Assembly: GCF_003316765.1 (NCBI RefSeq)
Contig: NZ_NIJF01000095.1
Span: 124,001-188,000 of the forward strand
Direction of reading: 5' to 3'
Source: Bacillus sp. P14.5
GTDB taxonomy: Bacteria; Bacillota; Bacilli; Bacillales; Bacillaceae_B
DNA: 64,000 bases
The position numbers and the translations under genes are program-made. Positions 47,834 through 57,288 of the stretch are shown piece after piece. The notes under the pieces are model-generated. The model saw only the letters and a list, made by a program, of their open reading frames with translations, made no database searches and was not told the DNA's origin. Numbering within the stretch: position 1 is the first letter of the stretch; each line of letters begins with the position of its first letter.

Positions 47834-48727
47834 ATGTTGACTGGAATGCAGATCGCAGTCTTAGGCGGAGATGCTCGTCAACTCGAGATTATTCGTAAGC
47901 TTACAGAGCTCGATGCGAAAATATCCTTGATAGGATTTGAGCAATTGGACCATGCTTTTACAGGTGCGGTTAAAGAAAAGATAGATGAAGTCGAATTCAA
48001 TACGGTCGACGCGATCATCCTCCCGGTACCCGGAACGAATCTGGAGGGAGAAATCGAAACGATTTTTTCTAATGAAAAGATAAAACTTACGGAAGAAGTT
48101 TTGAAAGAGACCCCTTCCCACTGCAAAATCTATTCAGGAATTTCGAATAAGTACCTAAGCGATATTACTTCTTCTTCCGGGAGAGAGCTGATACAGCTGT
48201 TTGAGAGGGATGATGTGGCCATCTATAATTCTATCCCAACTGTGGAAGGAACGATCATGATGGCTATCCAGCATACGGACTTTACCATTCACGGCTCCAA
48301 TTTAATTGTTCTCGGTCTTGGACGTGTGGGAATGAGTGTTGCCCGGACATTCCACCATTTAGGAGCCAGGGTGAAGGTAGGGGCCAGGAAGAGCGAACAT
48401 TTAGCACGTATCTCTGAAATGGGGCTGTCTCCGTTTCATATGGATGACCTGGAAAAGGAAGTCAGGGATTGTGACATGCTTATTAATACCATTCCCGCAC
48501 AAGTGGTGACGGCTGGAGTCATTGCAAAGATGCCGGCTCACACCTTGATTATCGATCTTGCATCGAAACCAGGAGGAACCGACTTTCGTTATGCAGAAAA
48601 ACGTGGAGTGAAAGCCCTGCTTGCTCCGGGCCTGCCGGGCATTGTGGCTCCTAAGTCAGCCGGACAGATTCTGGCCAACGTTTTATCACAGCTCTTGCTT
48701 CAAGACTCAACATCAAGAAAGGAGTAG
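47834..48727 (+). CDS. dpaA: Dipicolinate synthase subunit A (SpoVFA)
   Basis: DpaA and DpaB together oxidise dihydrodipicolinate to dipicolinic acid in the mother cell for spore core mineralisation. The protein has two Rossmann-like regions: IAVLGGDARQLEIIRKLTEL at the start and LIVLGLGRVGMSVARTFHHLG near residue 157, with LLAPGLPGIVAPKSAGQI at the end. Frames extend upstream to 47789, but AGAAGGTG is placed for the ATG at 47834, giving 297 residues as in B. subtilis. It is followed six bases later by dpaB. Confidence 0.95.
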   Translation: MLTGMQIAVLGGDARQLEIIRKLTELDAKISLIGFEQLDHAFTGAVKEKIDEVEFNTVDAIILPVPGTNLEGEIETIFSNEKIKLTEEVLKETPSHCKIYSGISNKYLSDITSSSGRELIQLFERDDVAIYNSIPTVEGTIMMAIQHTDFTIHGSNLIVLGLGRVGMSVARTFHHLGARVKVGARKSEHLARISEMGLSPFHMDDLEKEVRDCDMLINTIPAQVVTAGVIAKMPAHTLIIDLASKPGGTDFRYAEKRGVKALLAPGLPGIVAPKSAGQILANVLSQLLLQDSTSRKE

Positions 48728-48732
48728 TTGAA

Positions 48733-49329
48733 ATGAGTGTAAAAGGAAAACGTATCGGCTTTGGCTTGACTGGCTCACATTGTACCTATGACGCTGTATT
48801 CCCAGAGATTGAAAGATTGGTGAACGAAGGAGCCGATGTCATCCCGGTCGTTACTTCTACAGTTAAAAACACGGTTACAAGATTTGGAGATGGCGAAGAC
48901 TGGATCCAGAGAATTGAAGAGGTGACAGGAAATAAGGTAGTCGATACCATCGTGAAAGCTGAGCCTCTTGGTCCTAAGCTGCCGCTTGACTGCATGGTCA
49001 TTGCTCCATTAACCGGAAATTCAATGAGCAAGTTTGCTAATGCCATGACCGACTCCCCGGTTCTCATGGCTGCGAAAGCAACATTAAGGAATCACCGTCC
49101 GGTTGTTGTCGGTATATCCACTAATGATGCGCTGGGGCTGAATGGTGTCAACTTGATGAGACTGATTTCAGCCAAGGATATTTACTTTATTCCATTCGGC
49201 CAGGATGACCCGGAAAAGAAGCCTAAATCAATGGTGGCCAGGATGAGCCATTTAGTGGAAACGGTGGAAGCTGCTCTTGAAGGAAAACAGCTTCAGCCGG
49301 TTGTGGTAGAAAAATACCAGGATAACTAA
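48733..49329 (+). CDS. dpaB: Dipicolinate synthase subunit B (SpoVFB)
   Basis: DpaB is a flavoprotein-like subunit (HFCD fold) of dipicolinate synthase. The motifs GFGLTGSHCTYDAVFPEIER, the flavin-site-like APLTGNSMSKFANAMTDSPV and NGVNLMRLISAKDIYFIPFG are present. It has 198 residues. It is co-transcribed with dpaA, and the following asd-dapG-dapA genes make the shared precursor dihydrodipicolinate. Confidence 0.95.
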   Translation: MSVKGKRIGFGLTGSHCTYDAVFPEIERLVNEGADVIPVVTSTVKNTVTRFGDGEDWIQRIEEVTGNKVVDTIVKAEPLGPKLPLDCMVIAPLTGNSMSKFANAMTDSPVLMAAKATLRNHRPVVVGISTNDALGLNGVNLMRLISAKDIYFIPFGQDDPEKKPKSMVARMSHLVETVEAALEGKQLQPVVVEKYQDN

Positions 49330-49376
49330 TCATTGTTCTCAGATAACAGAAAGTTCTGTTGAAACGTGAGTTGATG

Positions 49377-49400
49377 CCGCTCCAATCAGGGGGCGGTTTT
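49377..49400 (+). terminator. Intrinsic terminator after dpaB
   Basis: CCGCTCC (49377-49383) pairs with GGGGGCGG (49389-49396), with a G-T pair, followed by four T. It would insulate the sporulation pair from asd. Confidence 0.65.
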
Positions 49401-49821
49401 GGCTTGTCAAGAAATAGGTGAATAGAGATAGGGTGAGCCCAGAAAACATAAGCAGGCATAATCTCAAAAATAAAGCTTAACCGATATATTTCCAGCTCCA
49501 TTCAATAAAAAATAATATTGTCCGATTATTGTTTATGTTAAAATATTCTTTATCACGGTAAACGATTAAAATGTTAATTTTACCGAATATAAAATAAACA
49601 TAGCTTTCTAAAGTTTTTTTCATAAATATCGTTCAGTTATTTGGCAATGGGCTGCCTTATAGAAGTGCAAGTCGGGCAGAGGGAATATCTCACTGGGAGG
49701 ATTGACTTCCTTATTTCAGAACCCTGGCCATTATGTTTTCGACGATGCACATTCATGTACACAGAATGTGTATGAAAAAAGTGAAAGTTTAGGATGTTAT
49801 CGCCTGAGAGGAGTATAAGGA
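49401..49821 (+). other. 420-base spacer upstream of asd
   Basis: No gene was found. The centre is A+T rich. An inverted repeat CACATTC (49748-49754) and GAATGTG (49764-49770) with a nine-base centre lies about 50 bases before asd and could be an operator. No known lysine riboswitch pattern was recognised. Confidence 0.45.
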
Positions 49822-50874
49822 ATGAATTCAAATGGATTTCATGTAGCGGTTGTCGGTGCGACAGGTGCAGTCGGACAGCAAATGATTAAAACACTCGAGA
49901 GCAGGAATTTCCCAATTGAAAAGCTGACTCTGCTATCTTCTGCTCGTTCTGCGGGCAAGAAAGTTACTTATAAAGGAACTGAACTTATCGTACAAGAAGC
50001 AAGGCCGGAAATATTTGATGATGTGGATATCGCTTTGTTCAGCGCAGGAGGAAGCGTTTCAAAGGAATTAGCTCCTGAAGCGGCAAAACGAGGCGCTGTT
50101 TGTATCGATAATACAAGTGCGTTCAGAATGGACCCTGATGTCCCACTGGTAGTACCTGAGGTAAATGAAGAAGAAATCAGGAATCATAATGGAATTATAG
50201 CTAATCCCAACTGTTCTACAATTCAAATGGTTGCGGCGTTAGAACCTGTAAGAAAAAAATTCGGCTTGGAAAAAGTGATTGTATCTACTTATCAAGCTGT
50301 TTCGGGAGCAGGAGCAGCTGCAATAGATGAACTGCATGAGCAGTCTCAAGCGATTTTAAATCAAGAAGAGCCTAAAGCGGAAGTCCTTCCGGTTAAAAGC
50401 GGTAAGAAACATCACCAGATTGCTTTTAATGCCATTCCGCAGATTGATAATTTTGAAGAGAATGGCTATACATTTGAAGAAATGAAAATGATTAATGAGA
50501 CTAAGAAAATCATGTCAATGCCTGAGTTGAAGGTGGCAGCGACATGTGTGAGACTACCGATAGTCACAGGACATTCTGAAAGTGTATACTTTGAAATCAA
50601 AGATGAAAATGTCACTGTTCAAGATATTCAGTCACTTATGGAGAACGCCCCCGGTCTCGTTCTGCAGGATTCACCTGAAGAGCAGCTTTATCCAATGCCG
50701 GCAAACGCGGTCGGCAGCAATGATATTTTTGTAGGAAGAATCAGGAGAGATCTGGATGACAGCCGAGGCTTCCATATGTGGGTAGTATCAGATAACCTGC
50801 TGAAGGGTGCAGCCTGGAACTCAGTTCAGATAGCCGAGAGCCTGATCAAACTGGATTTAATTAAAAAGAAATAA
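49822..50874 (+). CDS. asd: Aspartate-semialdehyde dehydrogenase
   Basis: Asd reduces aspartyl phosphate to aspartate semialdehyde, the branch point to lysine/diaminopimelate, threonine and methionine. The NADP site [20 protein letters not shown] is at the N-terminus; the catalytic Cys is in [15 protein letters not shown] near residue 130, and the catalytic His is in the [12 protein letters not shown] region. It has 350 residues. It precedes dapG and dapA. Confidence 0.96.
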   Translation: MNSNGFHVAVVGATGAVGQQMIKTLESRNFPIEKLTLLSSARSAGKKVTYKGTELIVQEARPEIFDDVDIALFSAGGSVSKELAPEAAKRGAVCIDNTSAFRMDPDVPLVVPEVNEEEIRNHNGIIANPNCSTIQMVAALEPVRKKFGLEKVIVSTYQAVSGAGAAAIDELHEQSQAILNQEEPKAEVLPVKSGKKHHQIAFNAIPQIDNFEENGYTFEEMKMINETKKIMSMPELKVAATCVRLPIVTGHSESVYFEIKDENVTVQDIQSLMENAPGLVLQDSPEEQLYPMPANAVGSNDIFVGRIRRDLDDSRGFHMWVVSDNLLKGAAWNSVQIAESLIKLDLIKKK

Positions 50875-50976
50875 CAAAATCTTATGAGGTTCATCCATTA
50901 TTGAATACAGTATTCTACCATGAAATCGCCGCAGCATGGCCTCCTGTTTTTATTTTGAAAACATTGGGGTGTAGAG

Positions 50977-52215
50977 ATGAAAATAACTGTACAAAAATAT
51001 GGAGGAACATCTGTCCGTGATGAAAAAGGGCGCACAAAGGCTGCCCGTCATGTAGCCAAAGCCATAGAAGAAGGATTTAAGGTTGTAGTGGTGGTTTCTG
51101 CCATGGGAAGAAAAGGGGAGCCTTATTCCACGGATACATTGCTCTCTTTGATTAATGGCAAGGAAACGAAAGTCAGTAACCGCGAACAAGATATCCTCCT
51201 TTCGTGCGGAGAGACAATCTCGACAATCGTATTTACAAACCTGCTTTTGGAGATGGGAATCAAAGCCTCTGCTTTAACAGGGGCTCAAGCCGGCTTCCTC
51301 ACAAACAGTGACCATACCAATGCCAAAATCACGGATATGAAATGTGACAGGCTGATCGCTGAACTAACAGAAAACCAAGCAGTGGTAGTGGCTGGTTTTC
51401 AAGGTGTCTCCTCCAATGGGGACGTTACGACAATCGGGAGGGGCGGAAGCGATACGTCGGCTGCCGCTCTGGGCGCTGCCTTGAAGGCGGAATGGGTGGA
51501 TATTTTTACAGATGTTGAGGGAATTATGACCGCTGACCCAAGAGTAACAGATAAAGCCAGACCGCTTTCCATTATTTCATACAACGAGGTATGCAACCTG
51601 GCAAACCAAGGAGCAAAGGTAATTCATCCCCGCGCAGTGGAAATTGCCATGGATGCAAGAATTCCTCTCAGAATCCGTTCCACCTATTCAGAGAATCTTG
51701 GAACATTGGTGACTTCGTTGGAGAAGAAAAGAGAAAGAGGGCTTGAAAACGGGACGATTACCGGGATAGCACACGTCGGGGGGCTTTCGCAGATAAAAGT
51801 TTTTGCAAAGAAAGAGCAATATAATCTCCAGTCAGAGGTATTCAAGGCGATGGCTAACGAAGATATATCGGTCGACTTTATCAACATATCGCCGCAAGGA
51901 GTCGTTTACACTGTTCCATCCCAACTGACCTCCAGAGCACACCGTGTCTTAAAGAACCTGGGGCATGAACCCTTGATCGAAACAGAATGTGCAAAAGTGT
52001 CAGTTGTTGGAGCAGGGATGAAGGGGGTTCCGGGTGTTACCGCTGCTATTGTTACAGCTCTTTCGGAGAATAACATCCGCATCCTTCAATCTGCAGACAG
52101 CCATACGACCATCTGGGTATTAATAAAAGAAAAAGATCTTATAACAGCAGTCAATGCTCTTCATGACTCTTTTCAATTAGAGGCAGAAGAGGGTAAACTA
52201 AGTATAGAAGAATGA
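50977..52215 (+). CDS. dapG: Aspartokinase I (diaminopimelate-sensitive type)
   Basis: DapG phosphorylates aspartate at the entry of the aspartate pathway; the B. subtilis counterpart is inhibited by meso-diaminopimelate. The kinase domain has ITVQKYGGTSVRD, TIGRGGSDTSAAALG and IFTDVEGIMTADPR. Two C-terminal ACT domains (about 270-400) include DISVDFINISPQGVVYTV and IRILQSADSHTTIWVLI. At 412 residues it fits the homo-oligomeric class. There is no internal start giving a separate beta subunit that I can support. Confidence 0.94.
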   Translation: MKITVQKYGGTSVRDEKGRTKAARHVAKAIEEGFKVVVVVSAMGRKGEPYSTDTLLSLINGKETKVSNREQDILLSCGETISTIVFTNLLLEMGIKASALTGAQAGFLTNSDHTNAKITDMKCDRLIAELTENQAVVVAGFQGVSSNGDVTTIGRGGSDTSAAALGAALKAEWVDIFTDVEGIMTADPRVTDKARPLSIISYNEVCNLANQGAKVIHPRAVEIAMDARIPLRIRSTYSENLGTLVTSLEKKRERGLENGTITGIAHVGGLSQIKVFAKKEQYNLQSEVFKAMANEDISVDFINISPQGVVYTVPSQLTSRAHRVLKNLGHEPLIETECAKVSVVGAGMKGVPGVTAAIVTALSENNIRILQSADSHTTIWVLIKEKDLITAVNALHDSFQLEAEEGKLSIEE

Positions 52216-52231
52216 TAAGGAGTTGAGAACA

Positions 52232-53101
52232 GTGCATTTTGGCCGTGTATCTACAGCAATGGTTACACCATTTGACAACAAGGGAAACATTGATTTTCAA
52301 AAAACAACGTTACTTGTAAACTATCTGATTGAAAATGGAAGCGATTCTTTGGTTGTGGGAGGGACCACCGGAGAGTCTCCTACATTATCTCAAGAGGAGA
52401 AACTTGCGCTTTTCCGCCATGTGGTGAAAGCAGTGAATGGGAGGGTCCCTGTCATTGCAGGAACAGGAAGCAACAATACTTATGCTTCTGTAGAGTTTAC
52501 AAAAAAAGCAGTCGAGACAGGTATCGATGCCATCATGGTAGTAGCACCTTATTACAATAAACCAAGCCAGGAAGGCATGTACCAGCACTTCAAGACAATA
52601 GCCGGGACAACTGAGCTTCCAGTCATGCTGTATAATGTCCCAGGCCGGGCAGTTGCTAAAATTTCACCGGAGACGGTTATCAGGCTGTCTGAAATAAGCA
52701 ATATCACCGCTGTTAAAGATGCAAGCGGCGATCTGGATGCAATGACCGAAATCATCGCCAATACTCCTGAAGAGTTTCTTTTATACAGTGGAGATGATGG
52801 ATTGACACTTCCTATCCTGTCTATAGGTGGAACTGGAATTGTTTCCGTAGCCTCCCATGTGCTCGGAAATGAGATGCAGGAAATGATTAAGACTTTTCTG
52901 GAAGGCAGTATTCGTGAAGCCTCTAAATTGCATGGCAGATTACTGCCGGTAATGAATGGGTTATTTGCGGCTCCAAGCCCGACACCGGTTAAGACTGCAC
53001 TTCAATTAAAAGGAATGGATGTCGGCTCCGTAAGACTTCCACTCATCCCTTTAACGGAAGAAGAAAGAACAAGTCTCTCCAGATTGCTTGAAATGAAATA
53101 A
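52232..53101 (+). CDS. dapA: 4-hydroxy-tetrahydrodipicolinate synthase
   Basis: DapA condenses pyruvate with aspartate semialdehyde, giving the precursor of diaminopimelate, lysine and dipicolinate. The motifs TGESPTLSQEEK, VAPYYNKPSQEGMYQHF, YNVPGRA and the Schiff-base Lys in AVKDASGDL are all present. The AAGGAG ribosome site (52217-52222) suits the GTG at 52232, which gives the conserved start HFGRVSTAMVTPF and 289 residues; an upstream TTG is too near. Confidence 0.95.
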   Translation: MHFGRVSTAMVTPFDNKGNIDFQKTTLLVNYLIENGSDSLVVGGTTGESPTLSQEEKLALFRHVVKAVNGRVPVIAGTGSNNTYASVEFTKKAVETGIDAIMVVAPYYNKPSQEGMYQHFKTIAGTTELPVMLYNVPGRAVAKISPETVIRLSEISNITAVKDASGDLDAMTEIIANTPEEFLLYSGDDGLTLPILSIGGTGIVSVASHVLGNEMQEMIKTFLEGSIREASKLHGRLLPVMNGLFAAPSPTPVKTALQLKGMDVGSVRLPLIPLTEEERTSLSRLLEMK

Positions 53102-53115
53102 GAGTAGATGCAAGG

Positions 53116-53146
53116 AAAGCAGCCGCACATTTATGGCTGCTTTTTT
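53116..53146 (+). terminator. Intrinsic terminator after dapA
   Basis: AAAGCAGCC (53116-53124) pairs with GGCTGCTTT (53135-53143) and is followed by more T. It ends the asd-dapG-dapA unit. Confidence 0.92.
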
Positions 53147-53291
53147 AATTCAGGGTCCTGAAAACCCTGGATATGCCGGGGGTTCCAGCGAGGTATAGAG
53201 CATCTCCCTTCATGAGGGGAGATGCAGGTTTTCCTAACACTTCTTTCCATTCAAGCAGGTTTACTTGTGAAGGACATGAATGATTTAAAAT

Positions 53292-53475
53292 AAGCGGAAT
53301 TTTTCCGGGTATGCTGCGAAATTGCATTTGATATGGGGTAAATAAGCGGAATTATTCCGCTTAAGCACAGCTAAATGGACCAGTTATCACATTTTTATAG
53401 CAAATAAACGGAATTTCTCCGCTTAATTTAGCTGTTTCTGGCGCAATTTTTAATATAAGCGGAATTTCTCCCCTT
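53292..53475. repeat. Four AAGCGGAA short hairpin repeats
   Basis: Small palindromes of the form AAGCGGAAttnTTCCGCTT occur at 53292, 53344-53362, 53406-53424 and 53457-53475, spaced 52, 62 and 51 bases. The second copy is perfect; the others have one or more changes. All lie between dapA and rnjB in sequence with no gene. Confidence 0.8.
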
Positions 53476-53572
53476 ATTTCTTGAAATTTTTCATTTGGGA
53501 TAAATTGCTGATAAGATCATTCAGTGGGCCTTTTAGGCAGAGGCCGGTAAGAGAGGCTTCAAACCGCAGAGC

Positions 53573-53838
53573 AAGAGGCTGGGACAAAAGTAGAAAACTA
53601 ATTGATGCAAGTAGAAATCATCGAAAATAAAACCGCATGAGATCAAGGTTATATACTTGATCTCATGCGGTTCATTTTTGTTATTAGGCTCTTGTTATTT
53701 TTTAGATTAGGTTATCCGCCAGTTCCTGATCGTAGGCGGATTGGAGCGGAGTCGTGCACCTGGAGCGGAAATCCTTTCTTTATACTCAGACACATTCTTT
53801 TGAAAAGAGCTTTTAATAAGGTTTTGTCCCAGCCTCTT
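53573..53838. mobile_element. 266-bp MITE-like element with 17-bp terminal inverted repeats
   Basis: AAGAGGCTGGGACAAAA (53573-53589) is perfectly inverted at 53822-53838. Inside is a second perfect 17-base inverted repeat, AACCGCATGAGATCAAG (53631-53647) and its complement (53656-53672), with an eight-base loop and a following T tract, and a third, ATCCGCC/GGCGGAT near 53719-53747. No coding frame is present. Termini of this kind (GAGGCTGGGACAAAA) are, as I recall, widely dispersed between genes in Firmicutes; mobility is inferred from the structure. No clear target duplication was found. Confidence 0.65.
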
Positions 53839-54106
53839 TGATTTAGTGAAGAGTCCGTGCTTCAAGTATGTGGTGCTTCCTTAGCTGCCTTGTATTTGAA
53901 AGCAGTCAAGATTTAAATTGAATATATGCTAATTAAATTAGCGCGGGAACAACTCATTTTTAAAAGCTGCGCCATTTTTTGCTGAAAAGTGTATAAATAA
54001 CGCAGGAAGGATAAATACAGAGAGGCAGCGAATTAATATTAAACGTTAGAAAACTGCCGGAATACCATAATATTTTGAATTTATTGACCGATTAAGTTGA
54101 TTTTCG

Positions 54107-54136
54107 TTGTAAAGATAAATTCGGATAAAGTATAAT
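54107..54136 (+). promoter_or_regulatory. Sigma-A promoter of rnjB
   Basis: A -35 TTGTAA (54107-54112), an 18-base spacer and a perfect -10 TATAAT (54131-54136). The start point would lie about 45 bases before the rnjB start codon. Confidence 0.75.
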
Positions 54137-54186
54137 GTATCTAACTGATTAATGATCGGGAATCACAGCATAGGAGGAAAACGACA

Positions 54187-55854
54187 TTGAGCAAGAAAAA
54201 GAATGAAAGTATTAAGATCATTCCCCTTGGTGGAGTAGGGGAAATAGGAAAGAACATGTATGTGATCGAAGTGGACGAAGAGATTTTTGTCATCGATGCA
54301 GGGTTGATGTTCCCTGAAGACGAAATGTTCGGGATTGATATGGTCATACCGGATATTCAGTATCTCGTGGAGAATAAAGAGCGGGTTAAAGGGATATTCC
54401 TTACCCATGGGCATGAAGACGCGATTGGCGCCATCACCTATGTTCTGAGAAAAATCAAAGCACCTGTTTACGGAACAAAACTCACTAATGCACTTGTAAA
54501 GGCGAGATTAAAAGATGAAGAATTTAATGCGGATATCAAATTCTTTAATGTCCATTCAGACAGCAAGTTGTTCTTTGACGGTGTGGATGTTACGTTCTTC
54601 AGGACAACACACAGCATTCCAGATTCTGTAGGAGTGTCGATCAACACATCGGAAGGCTCTATAGTACATACGGGTGAATTCAAATTTGACCAGGCAGCCA
54701 GAGGATTGTACCGCCCTGACATGGGCAAAATGGCAAAAATCGGTGATAATGGAGTGTTATGCCTGCTTTCTGACAGTACTGAAGCAGAAAGACCTGGCTA
54801 TACAACTTCTGAAGAAGTAATTGCCAATCAGCTGAATTCAGCTTTCCATTCGGCTAAAAACAGAATTATCGTCGCTTGCTTTGCATCAAACTTGATCAGA
54901 ATACAGCAGGTTTTTGATGCGGCTTATAAGAACAACCGAAAAGTTGCGGTAGTTGGAAAAAGTCTTGAAAGAGTATATGAAATCGCATTGAATATGGGAT
55001 ATCTGCAAATCAAAGAAGATGTTATCATACCGATTCAGGATATTTCGAAATACAATGATGATGAAGTGATCATTATTGCTACTGGAGATCAGGGAGAGCC
55101 ATTTGAAGCACTTCAGAAAATGTCCAAGCAGACGCATAAGCTTCTGAACATCCAGGATGGCGATACTGTCTTAATTACTGCGACGCCTTCCCATGGAATG
55201 GAACTGACAATGTCTAAAACTGTAGACATGCTTTACCGGTCTGGTGCCAATGTCCTGACAGCGAATAAAAAAGTCCATGTTTCAGGGCATGGAAGCCAGG
55301 AAGATTTAAAGATGATGCTGAATTTGATGAAACCTAAATATTTCATCCCAATTCAAGGGGAATACAGAATGCTGATAGCGCATGCCAAGGTTGCCAATTC
55401 AGTCGGTATTTCCCATAATAGAGTGTTCATCCTTGATAAAGGGGATGTAGCACAATACAAAGATGGAAAAATGAAAATGAGCGGAAGAGTGCCGGCAGGA
55501 AATGTCCTCATTGACGGCATCGGTGTGGGAGATGTCGGTAATATTGTTCTTCGTGACCGAAAACTCCTTTCGCAGGATGGTATCTTCATTGTTGTAGTGA
55601 CCTTGAGCCGAAAAGGAAAAATCCTGGTAACCGGGCCTGAAATTATCTCGCGTGGATTCGTATACGTCCGCGAGTCGGAAAAATTAATGGAAGAGTCGAC
55701 ACAGCTTGTAAAGAAAATCGTTGAGGGTTATCTTGCTAAAGGAACATTTGAATGGTCCAATATCAAGCAGGATATACGCGATCAACTGAATCATCTTCTT
55801 TTTGGCAAAACAAGAAGAAGACCAATGATCCTGCCCATCATCATGGAAGTATAA
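54187..55854 (+). CDS. rnjB: Ribonuclease J2
   Basis: RNase J2 is the partner of RNase J1 in mRNA turnover and rRNA maturation. It is a metallo-beta-lactamase/beta-CASP protein of 555 residues. The zinc motif reads THGHEDAIGAI: the last His of the HxHxDH motif is replaced by Ala, as in J2 and not J1, which identifies the paralogue and agrees with weak nuclease activity. The beta-CASP motifs SDSTEAERPG and HVSGHGSQEDLKMM follow, with a C-terminal domain. The start is TTG at 54187 behind AGGAGG. Confidence 0.95.
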   Translation: MSKKKNESIKIIPLGGVGEIGKNMYVIEVDEEIFVIDAGLMFPEDEMFGIDMVIPDIQYLVENKERVKGIFLTHGHEDAIGAITYVLRKIKAPVYGTKLTNALVKARLKDEEFNADIKFFNVHSDSKLFFDGVDVTFFRTTHSIPDSVGVSINTSEGSIVHTGEFKFDQAARGLYRPDMGKMAKIGDNGVLCLLSDSTEAERPGYTTSEEVIANQLNSAFHSAKNRIIVACFASNLIRIQQVFDAAYKNNRKVAVVGKSLERVYEIALNMGYLQIKEDVIIPIQDISKYNDDEVIIIATGDQGEPFEALQKMSKQTHKLLNIQDGDTVLITATPSHGMELTMSKTVDMLYRSGANVLTANKKVHVSGHGSQEDLKMMLNLMKPKYFIPIQGEYRMLIAHAKVANSVGISHNRVFILDKGDVAQYKDGKMKMSGRVPAGNVLIDGIGVGDVGNIVLRDRKLLSQDGIFIVVVTLSRKGKILVTGPEIISRGFVYVRESEKLMEESTQLVKKIVEGYLAKGTFEWSNIKQDIRDQLNHLLFGKTRRRPMILPIIMEV

Positions 55855-55864
55855 TATTGAAGCA

Positions 55865-55898
55865 GAAAGAGCCGGCCGCGAGAGTGGACGGCTCTTTC
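55865..55898 (+). terminator. Hairpin terminator after rnjB
   Basis: GAAAGAGCCG (55865-55874) pairs perfectly with CGGCTCTTTC (55889-55898), loop of 14. The T tract is weak (CTTTCCGTT), so termination may be partial. Confidence 0.7.
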
Positions 55899-56100
55899 CG
55901 TTGATATAAGTATTTTATGGCTTTAACGCATTATTAGAGCCAGTCTCCCATAGCGTTTTCTTAGCGGACTCGCATTCAGATTCCGCAGACTTCAACATTT
56001 TTAAAAACCATTAATGTCACCTTCCAAGCTGATTATGAATTGAAACACAAATACAGGAAAATACTATTCCTATTATGGCTGAAGAAGGAGTGTCTAAGGA

Positions 56101-56850
56101 ATGAATTTTCATATGAATCAAAATCAGGCAGATAAGAATGAGGAAAAAGAAAAAGAGGGAAAACCAACTGGCTTAATGGAAAAAATTCAGCAGCTCGGGC
56201 AAACCAATGTCCCTCAGCTTTCGAGCGATTCAAACATCCATTGCTTAACGATTGTTGGACAGATTGAAGGGCATATGCAGCTTCCACCGCAGAATAAAAC
56301 AACCAAGTATGAGCATGTCATTCCTCAACTGGTGGCAATAGAACAAAACCCGAAAATTGAAGGGCTTTTGATCGTACTCAATACAGTAGGAGGAGACGTA
56401 GAGGCAGGCCTGGCTATTTCTGAAATGCTGGCCTCCTTATCTAAGCCAACAGTCTCAATCGTATTGGGAGGCGGCCATTCCATAGGTGTACCTATCGCAG
56501 TATCATGTGATTACTCTTTCATCGCAGGTACAGCGACAATGACTATCCATCCTGTCAGACTGACTGGCCTGGTCATAGGTGTTCCACAGACTTTTGAATA
56601 TCTGGATAAAATGCAGGATCGTGTCGTCAACTTTGTTACAAGACATTCAAAAGTTACTGAAGAAGATTTCAAAGAGCTCATGTTTGCAAAGGGTAATCTG
56701 ACGAGGGACATCGGTACGAATGTGGTGGGTGAAGATGCAGTGAAGTATGGATTGATTGACGGTGTAGGCGGAGTAGGAGAAGCAATCAAGAAATTAAACG
56801 AGCTCATTTCTCTTAAAGTCGGAAGTAAAGAAGAAGGGATGCTGCAATGA
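56101..56850 (+). CDS. tepA: Translocation-enhancing ClpP-like protease TepA
   Basis: TepA is a cytoplasmic ClpP/crotonase-fold serine protease family member; in B. subtilis it was linked to protein translocation and spore outgrowth. The fold is seen in [40 protein letters not shown] and [20 protein letters not shown], where the catalytic Ser is in GHSIG. An N-terminal polar segment of about 30 residues is variable. The length of 249 residues is normal. It overlaps ylzJ by four bases. Confidence 0.92.
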   Translation: MNFHMNQNQADKNEEKEKEGKPTGLMEKIQQLGQTNVPQLSSDSNIHCLTIVGQIEGHMQLPPQNKTTKYEHVIPQLVAIEQNPKIEGLLIVLNTVGGDVEAGLAISEMLASLSKPTVSIVLGGGHSIGVPIAVSCDYSFIAGTATMTIHPVRLTGLVIGVPQTFEYLDKMQDRVVNFVTRHSKVTEEDFKELMFAKGNLTRDIGTNVVGEDAVKYGLIDGVGGVGEAIKKLNELISLKVGSKEEGMLQ

Positions 56851-57053
56851 TCCTTTACACGACAGTCCCTCAGGAAATGATCTTTCCGGCTGAAGAAAGT
56901 GCCTACTCACAGCAGATGGTGATTGAATGGCAGGGTATTCCTCTGCTTGTTGAGCAATCAGAGCAGCAATACAGAGTGGTCAGGGTCATGAGCAGCAATC
57001 CGGATCACTATTTAAATGATCAAATCTGCCCTGGGCAGTATCTGCAAATGTAA
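56847..57053 (+). CDS. ylzJ: YlzJ-like protein
   Basis: A 68-residue protein of the YlzJ family, always between tepA and spoIIIE in Bacillus. It starts [16 protein letters not shown] and has short beta-strand segments ending [11 protein letters not shown]. The start codon overlaps the tepA stop (ATGA), so translation is coupled. No function is known to me. Confidence 0.88.
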   Translation: MILYTTVPQEMIFPAEESAYSQQMVIEWQGIPLLVEQSEQQYRVVRVMSSNPDHYLNDQICPGQYLQM

Positions 57054-57085
57054 TCGTACCATTGTTTTTCGCCAAGGGGAGTATA

Positions 57086-57094
57086 TGATATAAT
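57086..57094 (+). promoter_or_regulatory. Extended -10 promoter upstream of spoIIIE
   Basis: TGATATAAT has a TG one base before a perfect TATAAT (57089-57094). No good -35 box is seen, as is usual for extended -10 promoters. Transcription would begin near 57101. Confidence 0.65.
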
Positions 57095-57153
57095 AAATGG
57101 AGAAAGCGGAAGTAAATAACATGTTTCTAACAGGCTTTCTCAAATATACGGGA

Positions 57154-57192
57154 CTGGTATTTCCTGCTTGCGGCTGAAGCTGGAAATGCCAG
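57154..57192 (+). other. Leader hairpin before spoIIIE
   Basis: CTGGTATTTCC (57154-57164) pairs with GGAAATGCCAG (57182-57192) with one wobble; GC/GC pairs extend it inward. It is followed by CCCTTTCTTC, a poor T tract. It may be a weak attenuator or an RNA stability element. Confidence 0.55.
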
Positions 57193-57288
57193 CCCTTTCT
57201 TCATCTATAAGATGTTGTCATCAAGCGTCCTGGAAATTGGAATGTCCCGGATTATAAGCATACTAATAAGAATTTAGGTGAAAGAACT

